Origin: Clostridia bacterium
GTDB taxonomy: Bacteria; Bacillota; Clostridia; UBA1212
Length of the DNA: 48,612 nt
Assembly (NCBI GenBank): GCA_017461545.1
Contig: JAFTXP010000014.1
Span: 72,394-121,005 of the forward strand
Direction: 5' to 3'
The notes under the pieces are model-generated. The model was given only the letters and a program-made list of their open reading frames with translations. It made no database searches and was not told where the DNA came from. A program made the position numbers and the translations under genes. Of the stretch, positions 35,290 to 43,453 are shown one piece after another. Each line of letters begins with the position of its first letter. Within the stretch, counting starts at the first letter, position 1.

Positions 35290-36360
35290 TTAGTCTTTTA
35301 TCAAATCATATATTGAAAGCGCCGCCGCAGAAATCACGCACGGAACTGCTCTTAAAACGACACAAGGATCATGACGTCCTTTAATTTCAAGCTTCGTATT
35401 TTCTTTTTGCTTCAGACTGATGCTGTCCTGAACTTTCGCAATGGACGGTGTCGGTTTAAACGCAACATTAAAATATATAGGCATGCCGCTTGATATACCG
35501 CCCAATATACCGCCGTGATTATTTGTATATGTTTTTACCAAGCCGTTTTCATCGTAGTAAAATCCGTCGTTATTTTCAGAGCCGTACATTTGGCTTCCGC
35601 CAAAGCCGCTTCCGAACTCTACTCCCTTTACTGCCGGTATGCCGAAAACAGCCTGAGAAATACGTCCTTCTATTCCGTCAAACAGCGGACCGCCGAGACC
35701 TGTGGGTACACCGAATACAGCACACTCGATAACTCCGCCGAGTGAGTCTCCGTCCATTCTGGCATCTTCAACAACTTTTTCAAATCTCTCAGCCGCGTCT
35801 GCATTGTAAACGGGAAAACGTGCATCAATTTTTTTCATTTCGCATAGCTCCGGATATTTTGTCGGAGCCGGATCGTTTTCTTTGCCGATGCATTTTATTC
35901 TTGCATATATTTCAATGCCTTTTTTTTCCAATATCTGTCTGGCAATGCCTCCCGCAATACAAAGAGGTGCAGTAAGGCGTCCCGAAAAATGGCCTCCGCC
36001 TCTGACATCCTGTGAACCGCCGTATTTCATCTGAGCAGTATAATCTGCATGTCCCGGTCTCGGAACATCATATAAATTGCTGTAATCTCCCGATCTGCAA
36101 TCAGTATTTTCTATAATTGCAGAAAAAGTTGAACCGCAAATAACATCATCTTTTATGCCTGCCAAAAACTTTACTTGGTCAGCTTCTTTTCTTTTTGTGG
36201 ACATTTTTCCGCCCGGAGCTCTCAGAGACATAAACTCCTGCAGCTTTTCAGTATCAACTTTAAACCCTGCGTCAAAACCTTCGACAACTACGCCGATAGC
36301 CGGTCCGTGTGATTCTCCGAATATAGATATCTTTATATTTTCCCCGAATACAGATGCCAT
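35290..36360 (-). CDS. aroC: Chorismate synthase
   Basis: A 356-residue FMN-dependent enzyme converting EPSP to chorismate. Signatures are FGESHGPAIG near residue 13, RPGHADYTAQMKYG near 100, RGGGHFSGRLTA near 118 and VLRAVPCVISAA near 334. Its ATG shares one base with the aroA stop (TAATG), and its AAGGAG site lies within aroA. Confidence 0.97.
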   Translation of the reverse strand: MASVFGENIKISIFGESHGPAIGVVVEGFDAGFKVDTEKLQEFMSLRAPGGKMSTKRKEADQVKFLAGIKDDVICGSTFSAIIENTDCRSGDYSNLYDVPRPGHADYTAQMKYGGSQDVRGGGHFSGRLTAPLCIAGGIARQILEKKGIEIYARIKCIGKENDPAPTKYPELCEMKKIDARFPVYNADAAERFEKVVEDARMDGDSLGGVIECAVFGVPTGLGGPLFDGIEGRISQAVFGIPAVKGVEFGSGFGGSQMYGSENNDGFYYDENGLVKTYTNNHGGILGGISSGMPIYFNVAFKPTPSIAKVQDSISLKQKENTKLEIKGRHDPCVVLRAVPCVISAAALSIYDLIKD

Positions 36361-37595
36361 TATTTGCTCCTTTCAATTACTCCGCCCAATCTTTGGAATT
36401 CTTCAAAAAAAAGCGGATAAGATTTTTTTACGCACTGTGCACCTTTTATGATTACGTCACCGTCGCAGATCGTTGAGGCAACTGCACTGCTCATTGCAAT
36501 ACGGTGATCATTATAACACTCAACTGTGCCTCCTGTCAGCTTTCCTTTTCCGTAAATCCTGATACCGTTTTCAATTTCCTCGGCATTTCCGCCCAAATTA
36601 GTAATCATTTCTACGGTAGTCTTTATACGGTCGCTTTCTTTTATCTTAAGTCTTTCGCACCCCGAAAAAACGGTTTCGCCTTTTCTCGACGATGCAAAAA
36701 CACTCATTACGGGAACCAGGTCAGGTATTTGTCTGCAATCAACGGTAACTGTTTCGCCGTCGTCCGCCGATTTTATTTTAGTAATAATATCGACAATAGC
36801 TTTATCTCCCTGGACGCTGTCGGCTTTTAAATTTTCGACATTCAATTTATTGCCGGCAAGATTTGAAAGGCAAAGCCAAAATGCGCCGTTTGACCAGTCA
36901 CCGTTTACTTTTACATTGCCTGAACTTTTATATTTTTGATTTCCGTATACTTTGATTTCGCCTTTTGATTTGTCAAAATCAGCTTTTATACCAAACTCAC
37001 TCAAAGCCTCCAGAGTGAGATCGATGTACGGAACCGATTCAGTTTTTCCGATGATTTTTATTACACTGTCTCCGCTGAGCAACGGCAGAGCAAAAAGCAA
37101 ACCGCTTATGTACTGAGAAGATATATTTCCCGGGATTTCATATGTTCCGCTTTCGATCTTTCCCGAAACTGTCAAAGGAAGGCCGTCCGCTCTGTCAAAC
37201 ATACATCCTTTTTTCGAAAGAAGATCAATAAGCACTGCATTCGTTCTTTCGGGTAGCCTGCCCTCACCCGTGAATGTCACATTGAGACCGAGAGCGCAAA
37301 CTATCGGAATAAAAAATCTCAGCGTCGAACCGCTTTCGCCGCAGTTCAATTCAGCTCCGGTTGCCTTGATATTTTCCGAATCGACGTATATATTTTTTTC
37401 ATCCTGTGATACTTCCGCGTTTAAAGCTTTCAGGCAATTTATTGTAGCGTTTATATCATCGGATGTATTGCTGCATATTACGGAAGTTTTTCCGAAACTC
37501 AAGAGTGAACATATCAGTTTTCGGTGCGCTTCCGATTTTGAATCAACTACGCTGACGCTTCCGTTCAATACAGCGGATTTAACCGTAATGTCCAT
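36360..37595 (-). CDS. aroA: 3-Phosphoshikimate 1-carboxyvinyltransferase (EPSP synthase)
   Basis: A 411-residue enzyme joining PEP to shikimate 3-phosphate. Blocks seen are the PEP/S3P-site SKSEAHRKL near residue 18, GESGSTLRFFIPI near 85, GNISSQYISGLLFALPLL near 158, and NDHRIAMSSAVA near 370. ATG 37595 has TTGGAGTG upstream and lies four bases after aroB; a TTG at 37610 is less likely. Confidence 0.96.
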   Translation of the reverse strand: MDITVKSAVLNGSVSVVDSKSEAHRKLICSLLSFGKTSVICSNTSDDINATINCLKALNAEVSQDEKNIYVDSENIKATGAELNCGESGSTLRFFIPIVCALGLNVTFTGEGRLPERTNAVLIDLLSKKGCMFDRADGLPLTVSGKIESGTYEIPGNISSQYISGLLFALPLLSGDSVIKIIGKTESVPYIDLTLEALSEFGIKADFDKSKGEIKVYGNQKYKSSGNVKVNGDWSNGAFWLCLSNLAGNKLNVENLKADSVQGDKAIVDIITKIKSADDGETVTVDCRQIPDLVPVMSVFASSRKGETVFSGCERLKIKESDRIKTTVEMITNLGGNAEEIENGIRIYGKGKLTGGTVECYNDHRIAMSSAVASTICDGDVIIKGAQCVKKSYPLFFEEFQRLGGVIERSK

Positions 37596-37599
37596 AAAT

Positions 37600-38664
37600 T
37601 TACACTCCAATATAATCTATTATTTCTTCCACGGATATTTTTTTCAATTCACATTCACCTATTTTAACGGGAACTACAACTGTCATTCTGTTTCCTTTTC
37701 GTTTTTTATCGTGAAGTGCCGCCTTAAAAATTTTACCCTTCTCAAACGGCAATTCCGATGCCATTTCATGTTTTTCGATAAGTTTCAGCAAATCCTCATA
37801 ACAACTTTCCGGACAAATTTCTTTTCCGGCAGATGCCTTCGTTATCGAAACCATTCCCATAGAAACTGCGGTTCCGTGAGGAATTTCATAGTTGCTGAGA
37901 AGCTCGATGCAATGAGCAATCGTATGTCCGAAATTTAAAATCTGTCTGAGACCGTTATCAAATTCATCTTCACCCACAACGTCGCGCTTTATCGCAACAC
38001 ATTCGGAAATGATATCCTCAGCTTTCTCTTTATCGTCCGTGAATGTCTTTAAATCAACCTCAAAAAGCTTCTTAAAAAGACCTTCGGACTTTATAACTCC
38101 GTACTTTATAACCTCTGCAAAACCGTCCTTCATAAACTCATACGGTAATGTTTTAAGCATAGCAGGGTCGCAGATTACAATGTCAGGCTGAAAAAACATA
38201 CCTGCAAGATTTTTTCCTTCGGGCAGGTCGATTGCAGTTTTACCGCCCACAGACGAATCAACCATTGCAAGAAGCGATGTCGGTATTGCCGCCAGCTTTA
38301 TTCCGCGGTTAAACATTCCTGCGGCAAGAGCGCCCAAATCACCTACCACACCGCCGCCCAGAGTGCAAAGGCAATCACTTCTCGTAAATTCGTTCTGAGC
38401 CATAAAACTTAAAATTTTAGCGAAATTTGTGATATTCTTTGACTTTTCGCCGTTTTCGATGACAAAATGACAGACAGTGTAACCTGAATTTTGCAATGCC
38501 AAAGTAAGTTCTGCACCGTAAATCGGATAGACATTATCATCAGAGATAATAATCACTTTTTCTCCGCCGCATGCGGTTTTAATCATATCACCGCACTTGC
38601 CGAAAATTCCGTTTTCAATGTGAACATTGTATGTTTTTGAATTTTTTACAGTTATTACACTCAT
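37600..38664 (-). CDS. aroB: 3-Dehydroquinate synthase
   Basis: A 354-residue NAD-dependent enzyme converting DAHP to 3-dehydroquinate. Seen are GGGVVGDLGALAAG near residue 103, PTSLLAMVDSSVGGKTAID near 127, the metal ligands Glu in DGFAEVIKYG, and His in LNFGHTIAH and PHGTAVSMGM. The start codon directly abuts the tyrA stop. Confidence 0.97.
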   Translation of the reverse strand: MSVITVKNSKTYNVHIENGIFGKCGDMIKTACGGEKVIIISDDNVYPIYGAELTLALQNSGYTVCHFVIENGEKSKNITNFAKILSFMAQNEFTRSDCLCTLGGGVVGDLGALAAGMFNRGIKLAAIPTSLLAMVDSSVGGKTAIDLPEGKNLAGMFFQPDIVICDPAMLKTLPYEFMKDGFAEVIKYGVIKSEGLFKKLFEVDLKTFTDDKEKAEDIISECVAIKRDVVGEDEFDNGLRQILNFGHTIAHCIELLSNYEIPHGTAVSMGMVSITKASAGKEICPESCYEDLLKLIEKHEMASELPFEKGKIFKAALHDKKRKGNRMTVVVPVKIGECELKKISVEEIIDYIGV

Positions 38665-39501
38665 TTAACCGTCTGCCCTTTCTTTACATTCTCTGCCTTC
38701 TTTGAGTAAATTTCTGAGCATATCTTCATCACTGTTTTCCAATGCGGTTTTATATTCGTTCAGCGAGTCAATCACAATCGATAATTCTTTTAAAAGATAC
38801 TCTTTGTTTTCCATAAAAAGCTGAGTCCACATGTTTTCATTGAGCCACGCAACACGTGTCAGATCTCTGTAACTTCCGGCAGAATAGCCTTTATGCGTCT
38901 GTGCAGCAGGACTTTTTACGTAAGCATTTGAAACAATATGCGCAAGCTGTGATGTGTACGCAATTTCGGAATCATGAAATTCGGCATTTGTAACATTAAA
39001 TCTTCCGAATGAAAGAGGCGCAAGGCATTCTTTCACTCTTGCAAGCAACGATATGTCATTCCTCGTCGGAGGTACAATTATCATAGATGCTCCTTTAAAC
39101 AAGTCCTTTTTTGAATATTTAAGACCTGAATACTGTGTACCCGCCATGGGATGACCGCCGACAAATGTGTAACCGTACTTTTCGGCAAGAGCAAAACCTG
39201 CTTCGCAAATTTTTCTCTTTGTACCGCAAAAATCAATTACGATTGTATTTTTTGATATGATTGCTGACTTATTCTTCAAAAATTCAACAGCGGCATCCGG
39301 ATAAACAGCCAAAATTATCAGATCACACGCACTTATGTTTTCATCTGTCAGATAGTCATCAATGACATCCGACAGTTTAGCATAATCATTTATAACTTTG
39401 TTTCTGTTATAACCGTATACAGTATAATCGGCGCCCTGCGCTTTGTATGCTTTTGCGGCAGAGCCTCCGATAAGACCCAGTCCGACTATTCCTACATTCA
39501 T
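38665..39501 (-). CDS. tyrA: Prephenate dehydrogenase
   Basis: A 278-residue enzyme of tyrosine synthesis. It has NAD-binding GIVGLGLIGGSAAKAY at the N-terminus, GGHPMAGTQYSG near 135, and SQLAHIVSNAY near 188. It is the short form without an ACT domain, so tyrosine feedback must act elsewhere, for example on AroF or through the leader. The ATG lies 27 bases after aroF with GGAGG upstream. Confidence 0.95.
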   Translation of the reverse strand: MNVGIVGLGLIGGSAAKAYKAQGADYTVYGYNRNKVINDYAKLSDVIDDYLTDENISACDLIILAVYPDAAVEFLKNKSAIISKNTIVIDFCGTKRKICEAGFALAEKYGYTFVGGHPMAGTQYSGLKYSKKDLFKGASMIIVPPTRNDISLLARVKECLAPLSFGRFNVTNAEFHDSEIAYTSQLAHIVSNAYVKSPAAQTHKGYSAGSYRDLTRVAWLNENMWTQLFMENKEYLLKELSIVIDSLNEYKTALENSDEDMLRNLLKEGRECKERADG

Positions 39502-39528
39502 GATATAACCTCCGCAAGGATAAAAATC

Positions 39529-40527
39529 TTAAATTACACTTCTGACTTTCTCAACAGCCTGTGCAACATCTGCAAACTGTGCAGGTGTAAGAGACTGAGC
39601 TCCGTCGCACAATGCGTTTGAAGGATCGTTGTGAACTTCAATCATAAGACCGTCTGCGCCTGCAGCAGCTGCAGCTATAGCCATCGGTTTTACATATCTT
39701 GCAACACCTGTCGCATGACTCGGGTCAACTATAATAGGAAGGTGTGTCAGCTCTTTTATAACCGGTATAGCCGAAAGATCAAGCGTATTTCTTGTATATG
39801 TCTCGTAAGTTCTTATTCCGCGCTCACAAAGTATAATTTTCTCATTACCGCCTGCCATAATATACTCGGCACTCATGAGCCACTCTTTTATTGTGTTTGC
39901 AAGACCTCTCTTCAAAAGGATAATTTTATCTGTTTTACCAAGTTCCTTTAAAAGCTCAAAATTCTGCATATTTCTTGCGCCTACCTGAATTACGTCTACG
40001 TTCTCAAAGTAAGGAAGATGATTTGCATTCATAATTTCGGTTACAATCGGCATACCTGTAAGCTTCTTCGCTTCGACGAGAAGGTCAAGACCCTCTACCT
40101 TAAGACCCTGGAAATCATAAGGAGAAGTTCTCGGCTTAAATGCGCCGCCTCTCAGAAGTCCTGCACCTGTCTTGCATATTTCCTGTGCAATGCCGCAGAG
40201 CTGTTCTCTTGACTCTACAGAGCAAGGACCTGCAATTATCTGGAAATTTCCTCCTCCGATTTTAATTCCGCCGATATCGATTATTGTGTCATCGGGATGG
40301 AATTTTCTGTTAACACTCTTATACGGCTCTGAAACACGTTTTACTGTTTCAACAATTTCAAGGCTTCCGAGGAGTTCTTCGTCAATTCTTCTTGTGTCAC
40401 CGATAAGTCCCAATACTGTCTGGTACTTACCCTCTGATACATGAACATCTACACCCTGATTTTTCAGCCAAAGAATTACACTTTCGGCCTGTTCTTTTGT
40501 TACTCCGTTCTTTAATACAGCAATCAT
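39529..40527 (-). CDS. aroF: 3-Deoxy-7-phosphoheptulonate (DAHP) synthase, type I-beta
   Basis: A 332-residue first enzyme of the shikimate pathway. Residues 1 to about 65 are a ferredoxin-like N-terminal domain, which in related enzymes binds tyrosine or phenylalanine for feedback inhibition. The TIM barrel has IAGPCSVES near 95, LRGGAFKPRTSPYDFQG near 120, GARNMQNFELL, and the metal-site VDPSHATG near 270. GGAGG precedes the ATG. It is the first gene after an attenuator at 40567-40748. Confidence 0.97.
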   Translation of the reverse strand: MIAVLKNGVTKEQAESVILWLKNQGVDVHVSEGKYQTVLGLIGDTRRIDEELLGSLEIVETVKRVSEPYKSVNRKFHPDDTIIDIGGIKIGGGNFQIIAGPCSVESREQLCGIAQEICKTGAGLLRGGAFKPRTSPYDFQGLKVEGLDLLVEAKKLTGMPIVTEIMNANHLPYFENVDVIQVGARNMQNFELLKELGKTDKIILLKRGLANTIKEWLMSAEYIMAGGNEKIILCERGIRTYETYTRNTLDLSAIPVIKELTHLPIIVDPSHATGVARYVKPMAIAAAAAGADGLMIEVHNDPSNALCDGAQSLTPAQFADVAQAVEKVRSVI

Positions 40528-40566
40528 AATATAACCTCCGCTATAAATTTATAAAATAAAATTTCT

Positions 40567-40605
40567 AAAACAAAAAACTCTCACAACTTTCGCTGCAAGA
40601 GTTTT
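40567..40605 (-). terminator. Attenuator terminator in the aro leader
   Basis: On the minus strand AAAACTCTTGCAGC (complement of 40592-40605) and GTTGTGAGAGTTTT (complement of 40574-40587) form a 14-bp stem including three G-U pairs, capped by a GAAA tetraloop and followed by TTTTTTGTTTT. It lies before aroF, not after a gene, so it works as a conditional terminator. Confidence 0.88.
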
Positions 40606-40704
40606 AAAAACAACATCAAGTTCTACTTTATGTCAATCGCTAAGAAAAATCATTTGCAGCACAAAACGCTCTTATTTTTTAAGTCAAAACCAAAAAAATA
40701 AAAG
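40592..40704 (-). promoter_or_regulatory. Antiterminator and pause-hairpin segments of the aro attenuator
   Basis: Segment 1 (complement of 40693-40704, CTTTTATTTTTT, inside the Phe/Tyr codons) can pair with the segment AAAAAATAAGAG (complement of 40669-40680) over 12 bp. Segment 2, GCTGCAA (complement of 40654-40660, at the leader-peptide stop), is the exact complement of TTGCAGC (complement of 40592-40598), which is also the terminator's 5' arm. A ribosome stalled on Phe/Tyr codons would free segment 2 and prevent the terminator. The pairings are seen; the mechanism is inferred from the known E. coli pheA/trp scheme. Confidence 0.75.
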
Positions 40705-40748
40705 TAAAAGTAAAAATATGCAAATTTCTCAGCAAATAACTTCAACAT
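40650..40748 (-). CDS. Phe/Tyr-rich leader peptide of the aro operon
   Basis: A 32-residue reading frame from ATG 40748 to TGA 40650, with AAGGAA upstream at good spacing. Residues 11-19 read YFYFYFYFF; in all there are 8 Phe and 4 Tyr but no Trp. The operon behind it makes phenylalanine and tyrosine (pheA, tyrA) and has no trp genes. Its stop codon overlaps the antiterminator segment and a terminator follows 45 bases later, exactly the layout of an attenuation leader. It is too small and biased to be a functional protein. Confidence 0.88.
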   Translation of the reverse strand: MLKLFAEKFAYFYFYFYFFGFDLKNKSVLCCK

Positions 40749-40771
40749 AATATTTCCTTAAAGCAAAACTC

Positions 40772-40787
40772 CATGTGATATCACATG
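40772..40787. promoter_or_regulatory. Perfect 16-bp palindrome after the aro promoter
   Basis: CATGTGATATCACATG is a perfect uninterrupted palindrome beginning about four bases after the predicted transcription start. With no loop it suits a dimeric repressor's operator better than an RNA hairpin. No candidate regulator is adjacent. Confidence 0.5.
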
Positions 40788-40796
40788 TGTAAAGAA

Positions 40797-40825
40797 AAAA
40801 TACCACATATTGTATGATATTTCAA
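40797..40825 (-). promoter_or_regulatory. Promoter of the aro operon
   Basis: On the minus strand TTGAAA (complement of 40820-40825) and TATTTT (complement of 40797-40802), spaced 17 bases, with TGG directly before the -10 (extended -10). The predicted start near 40790 gives a ~260-base leader ahead of aroF. The rest of 40528-40840 holds only the leader peptide, attenuator and palindrome described here. Confidence 0.65.
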
Positions 40826-40840
40826 GTATTTTTTTAAAAA

Positions 40841-42718
40841 CTATTTAAACGGCCAGCCTGTGAATTTGCCGCCGACAACGTCAGCGTGATAAAAGTCTAC
40901 TATTTTACCGTTCTCAACTCTCAGCCCGACTGTTTCGTCTCCGCCGTAATAAAGCTTTTCACATTGAGTTTTAACAAAACCGATAAAGCCTTTCATTGAG
41001 GAAAGAACCTCTGCAAACACAGACGATTGAGGAGCCAGAACTATCTGCGCCGAAGCAAGCTTGTATATCATATACAGATGATTAAAGAAATGATGCGGCG
41101 CCTGAAGTACGTCACATTTTAAAACATCCGGTTCAAATGTCTCAACAAGGATTTTTTCACCCTGCATTGTTACATCGCCGGTCACAAGCAGCACTTTGTT
41201 ATCAAAATACAACTTGAAAACAGAACCGCTCGAATTAAACTCAGCAGCAAGACTCTTTCCGTTCTTAACGTCTACTATATCTTCGTGCGTACAAAGAATT
41301 TCAATATCAATATCCGCAAGCGAAAACTTTTGTCCAGTATGACACTTCATTTCGATTACATCCGGCCAATAAGCTTTAATCCATTCAAATGCACCGTGAT
41401 TATATTCACAGCTTCCTTCTAAATTTCTGCACTCATTATACTCATCGGGCAAATTAAAGAGAACTCTTTCAAGAATTATCTCGCGGTTATACTTATTCAT
41501 AAAAAAGGCAAAGCCTGAATTATGGTCATCATGACCGTGAGTAAGCGACCAACAAGCAATGCGCACTTTTTCGCCCTGCTCCGTACCTGTGATTTCATGC
41601 AGGAAAGAAATAAACTTCTCACAATGCGCTTCGTCATACTGTGTAAACATTCCGCCGTCCATCACATAAAGGCTGTTATCGGCAAGTTTTATGACATAGG
41701 ACATTCCGCAATTTATATATTCGAGATAATTCGGATCGGGATTTACGAATTTTGCCATGCAAAGACCGTATTGGTAAATCTCTGTCGTGTCACCCGGTTT
41801 CTTATCATACTTGTAGGAGAAATCACAAACCGAAGCGCTTGTTTTGTCAAAAATCACGCGAACCGTATTATATTCGTCCGTGTAATAACAGTAAATACGT
41901 TTTTTACCGTTTGAATACACATCATACACATTTGCACTTATTTCATTGTGCATCTCTTCTGTATAATTATTCTCACGAAGCTTTTTTATATAGGCGTTGT
42001 ACTCATTGATATTAGTTTCGCTGATACATACCATCTGCGAATCATTTTCCGCCGCAAAATCCTTTTTCAGGTAAATGCCCTGTCCGCAATCATATACGCC
42101 TGTTGCGATAACGCCGTAATCGTATGATGGAATATCAGAAAGAGCCCATCCGCCGCGAACATAATCCGCACCGCAATATTGCGGCATTTCATACGTTTTG
42201 TCCTCCGTTATACACTCAAAACAAAACGTAATCATAGGAATAAAAGCGCCGTTTTCGCTGCCGTTTATAAAAACTTCAAAACCGTATTTTACCTTATCCG
42301 GATGCTCCTCCGGAAGAAAATCGCTGCACCAAAAGCCTACGCCGTCTTTTCCGTCTTTAAACAAAAGAAGATATTCACCGCTGCAAAATACGCTTCCGTC
42401 AATCTCCTCATATACGACCATATTGTCGGCAAAATCAACCATTGCAGACTCAAAAACAGGCTTTTGCGCAACTGTTTTTTCAAAAGACTCCATCCACTTG
42501 TAAATCATTACGGGCAGAGTTCCGATATCATCGCCGTAACTCGGACAAAATGATGTAATACCTGTTAGTTTGCTCTTTTCATCAATCATAAACTTTACGC
42601 CGATGCTGCTGTTTTCATCGACCAAAAAAGGTGTATGATGTAATTTTCTGCTATCATAAACCGAAACCAATTTCGTCTTCGTTTTTAAATTTCTTTCGTA
42701 TTCCATCTTACATATCAT
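40841..42718 (-). CDS. Large metallo-beta-lactamase-fold protein with unrecognised N-terminal half
   Basis: A 625-residue protein. Residues 1 to about 330 match nothing I recognise and look beta-rich, without signal peptide or membrane helices. The C-terminal part (about 335-620) is a metallo-beta-lactamase fold: THGHDDHNSG near 391 gives the HxHxDH metal motif, LLVTGDVTMQGE supplies the later Asp, and QAPHHFFNH a further His. ComEC-like or hydrolase roles are possible; the substrate is unknown. ATG 42718 or ATG 42706 could be the start. It is followed directly by the aro promoter region. Confidence 0.75.
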   Translation of the reverse strand: MICKMEYERNLKTKTKLVSVYDSRKLHHTPFLVDENSSIGVKFMIDEKSKLTGITSFCPSYGDDIGTLPVMIYKWMESFEKTVAQKPVFESAMVDFADNMVVYEEIDGSVFCSGEYLLLFKDGKDGVGFWCSDFLPEEHPDKVKYGFEVFINGSENGAFIPMITFCFECITEDKTYEMPQYCGADYVRGGWALSDIPSYDYGVIATGVYDCGQGIYLKKDFAAENDSQMVCISETNINEYNAYIKKLRENNYTEEMHNEISANVYDVYSNGKKRIYCYYTDEYNTVRVIFDKTSASVCDFSYKYDKKPGDTTEIYQYGLCMAKFVNPDPNYLEYINCGMSYVIKLADNSLYVMDGGMFTQYDEAHCEKFISFLHEITGTEQGEKVRIACWSLTHGHDDHNSGFAFFMNKYNREIILERVLFNLPDEYNECRNLEGSCEYNHGAFEWIKAYWPDVIEMKCHTGQKFSLADIDIEILCTHEDIVDVKNGKSLAAEFNSSGSVFKLYFDNKVLLVTGDVTMQGEKILVETFEPDVLKCDVLQAPHHFFNHLYMIYKLASAQIVLAPQSSVFAEVLSSMKGFIGFVKTQCEKLYYGGDETVGLRVENGKIVDFYHADVVGGKFTGWPFK

Positions 42719-42784
42719 CCAATCTAAATTAAGAGCTAAGATATGTTTGCCTATCTCATTTAAATATTTTTTCTTTCAATGATC

Positions 42785-43441
42785 TTATTTAGAATTATCT
42801 TTTTTCTTGCCGGAAAATAATTTAGACTCAGTACCCTTTATAAGTCTGCCGATATTTGTGTAGTGTCTTGCGATAAGCAATACTGCAACAAATACCGAAA
42901 GTACAAAATACATTGTAAATCCGCTCTCTATTCCGAGATTACTGCCGAGAAAATATACGATAAACGGAAGCGCAAACGCACCTATCATTGAACCGAGCGA
43001 TACATATCTTGATATAAGAACAACAATTACAAATACGCCAAGGCAGATAAGCGACGGAATCGGCATTATTACGAGCAATACGGCAAAAGACGTTAAAACG
43101 CCTTTGCCTCCCTTAAAGCCGAAATACACAGGCCAATTATGACCTAAAATCGCACCTATTGCACCGAACACAGATCCGGTCAATGTATCAAAGCCGAAAA
43201 GTTTTATAACTAACATACCGATAAGAGCAGCTACAACACCCTTCAGAAGATCAACCAGGAAAGTTCCTGCTGCGGCTTTTTTTCCGAAAGTCCTGAGCAT
43301 ATTTGTTGTACCGGCATTACCGCTGCCATGAGTTCTGATATCCGATTTATAAAATGTTTTTGAAATGATTACAGCGGCATTTACACTGCCTATCAGATAT
43401 CCGCAGATAAGAATAACAGCAATCAAAAAATACATTAACAT
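42785..43441 (-). CDS. plsY: Glycerol-3-phosphate acyltransferase PlsY
   Basis: A 218-residue membrane enzyme that acylates glycerol 3-phosphate from acyl-phosphate, the first step of phospholipid synthesis. It has GYLIGSVNAAVIISK near residue 14, HGSGNAGTTNMLRTFG near 37, and GHNWPVYFGFKGGKGVLTSFAVL near 104 (read as two blocks). It starts 12 bases after der with GAGGT upstream. Confidence 0.96.
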   Translation of the reverse strand: MLMYFLIAVILICGYLIGSVNAAVIISKTFYKSDIRTHGSGNAGTTNMLRTFGKKAAAGTFLVDLLKGVVAALIGMLVIKLFGFDTLTGSVFGAIGAILGHNWPVYFGFKGGKGVLTSFAVLLVIMPIPSLICLGVFVIVVLISRYVSLGSMIGAFALPFIVYFLGSNLGIESGFTMYFVLSVFVAVLLIARHYTNIGRLIKGTESKLFSGKKKDNSK

Positions 43442-43453
43442 ATTATTACCTCA

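Noticed and set aside
40528..40840. T-box riboswitch upstream of aroF
   Set aside because: No AGGGUGGNACCGCG-like antiterminator bulge is present. The Phe/Tyr leader peptide and terminator explain the region better.
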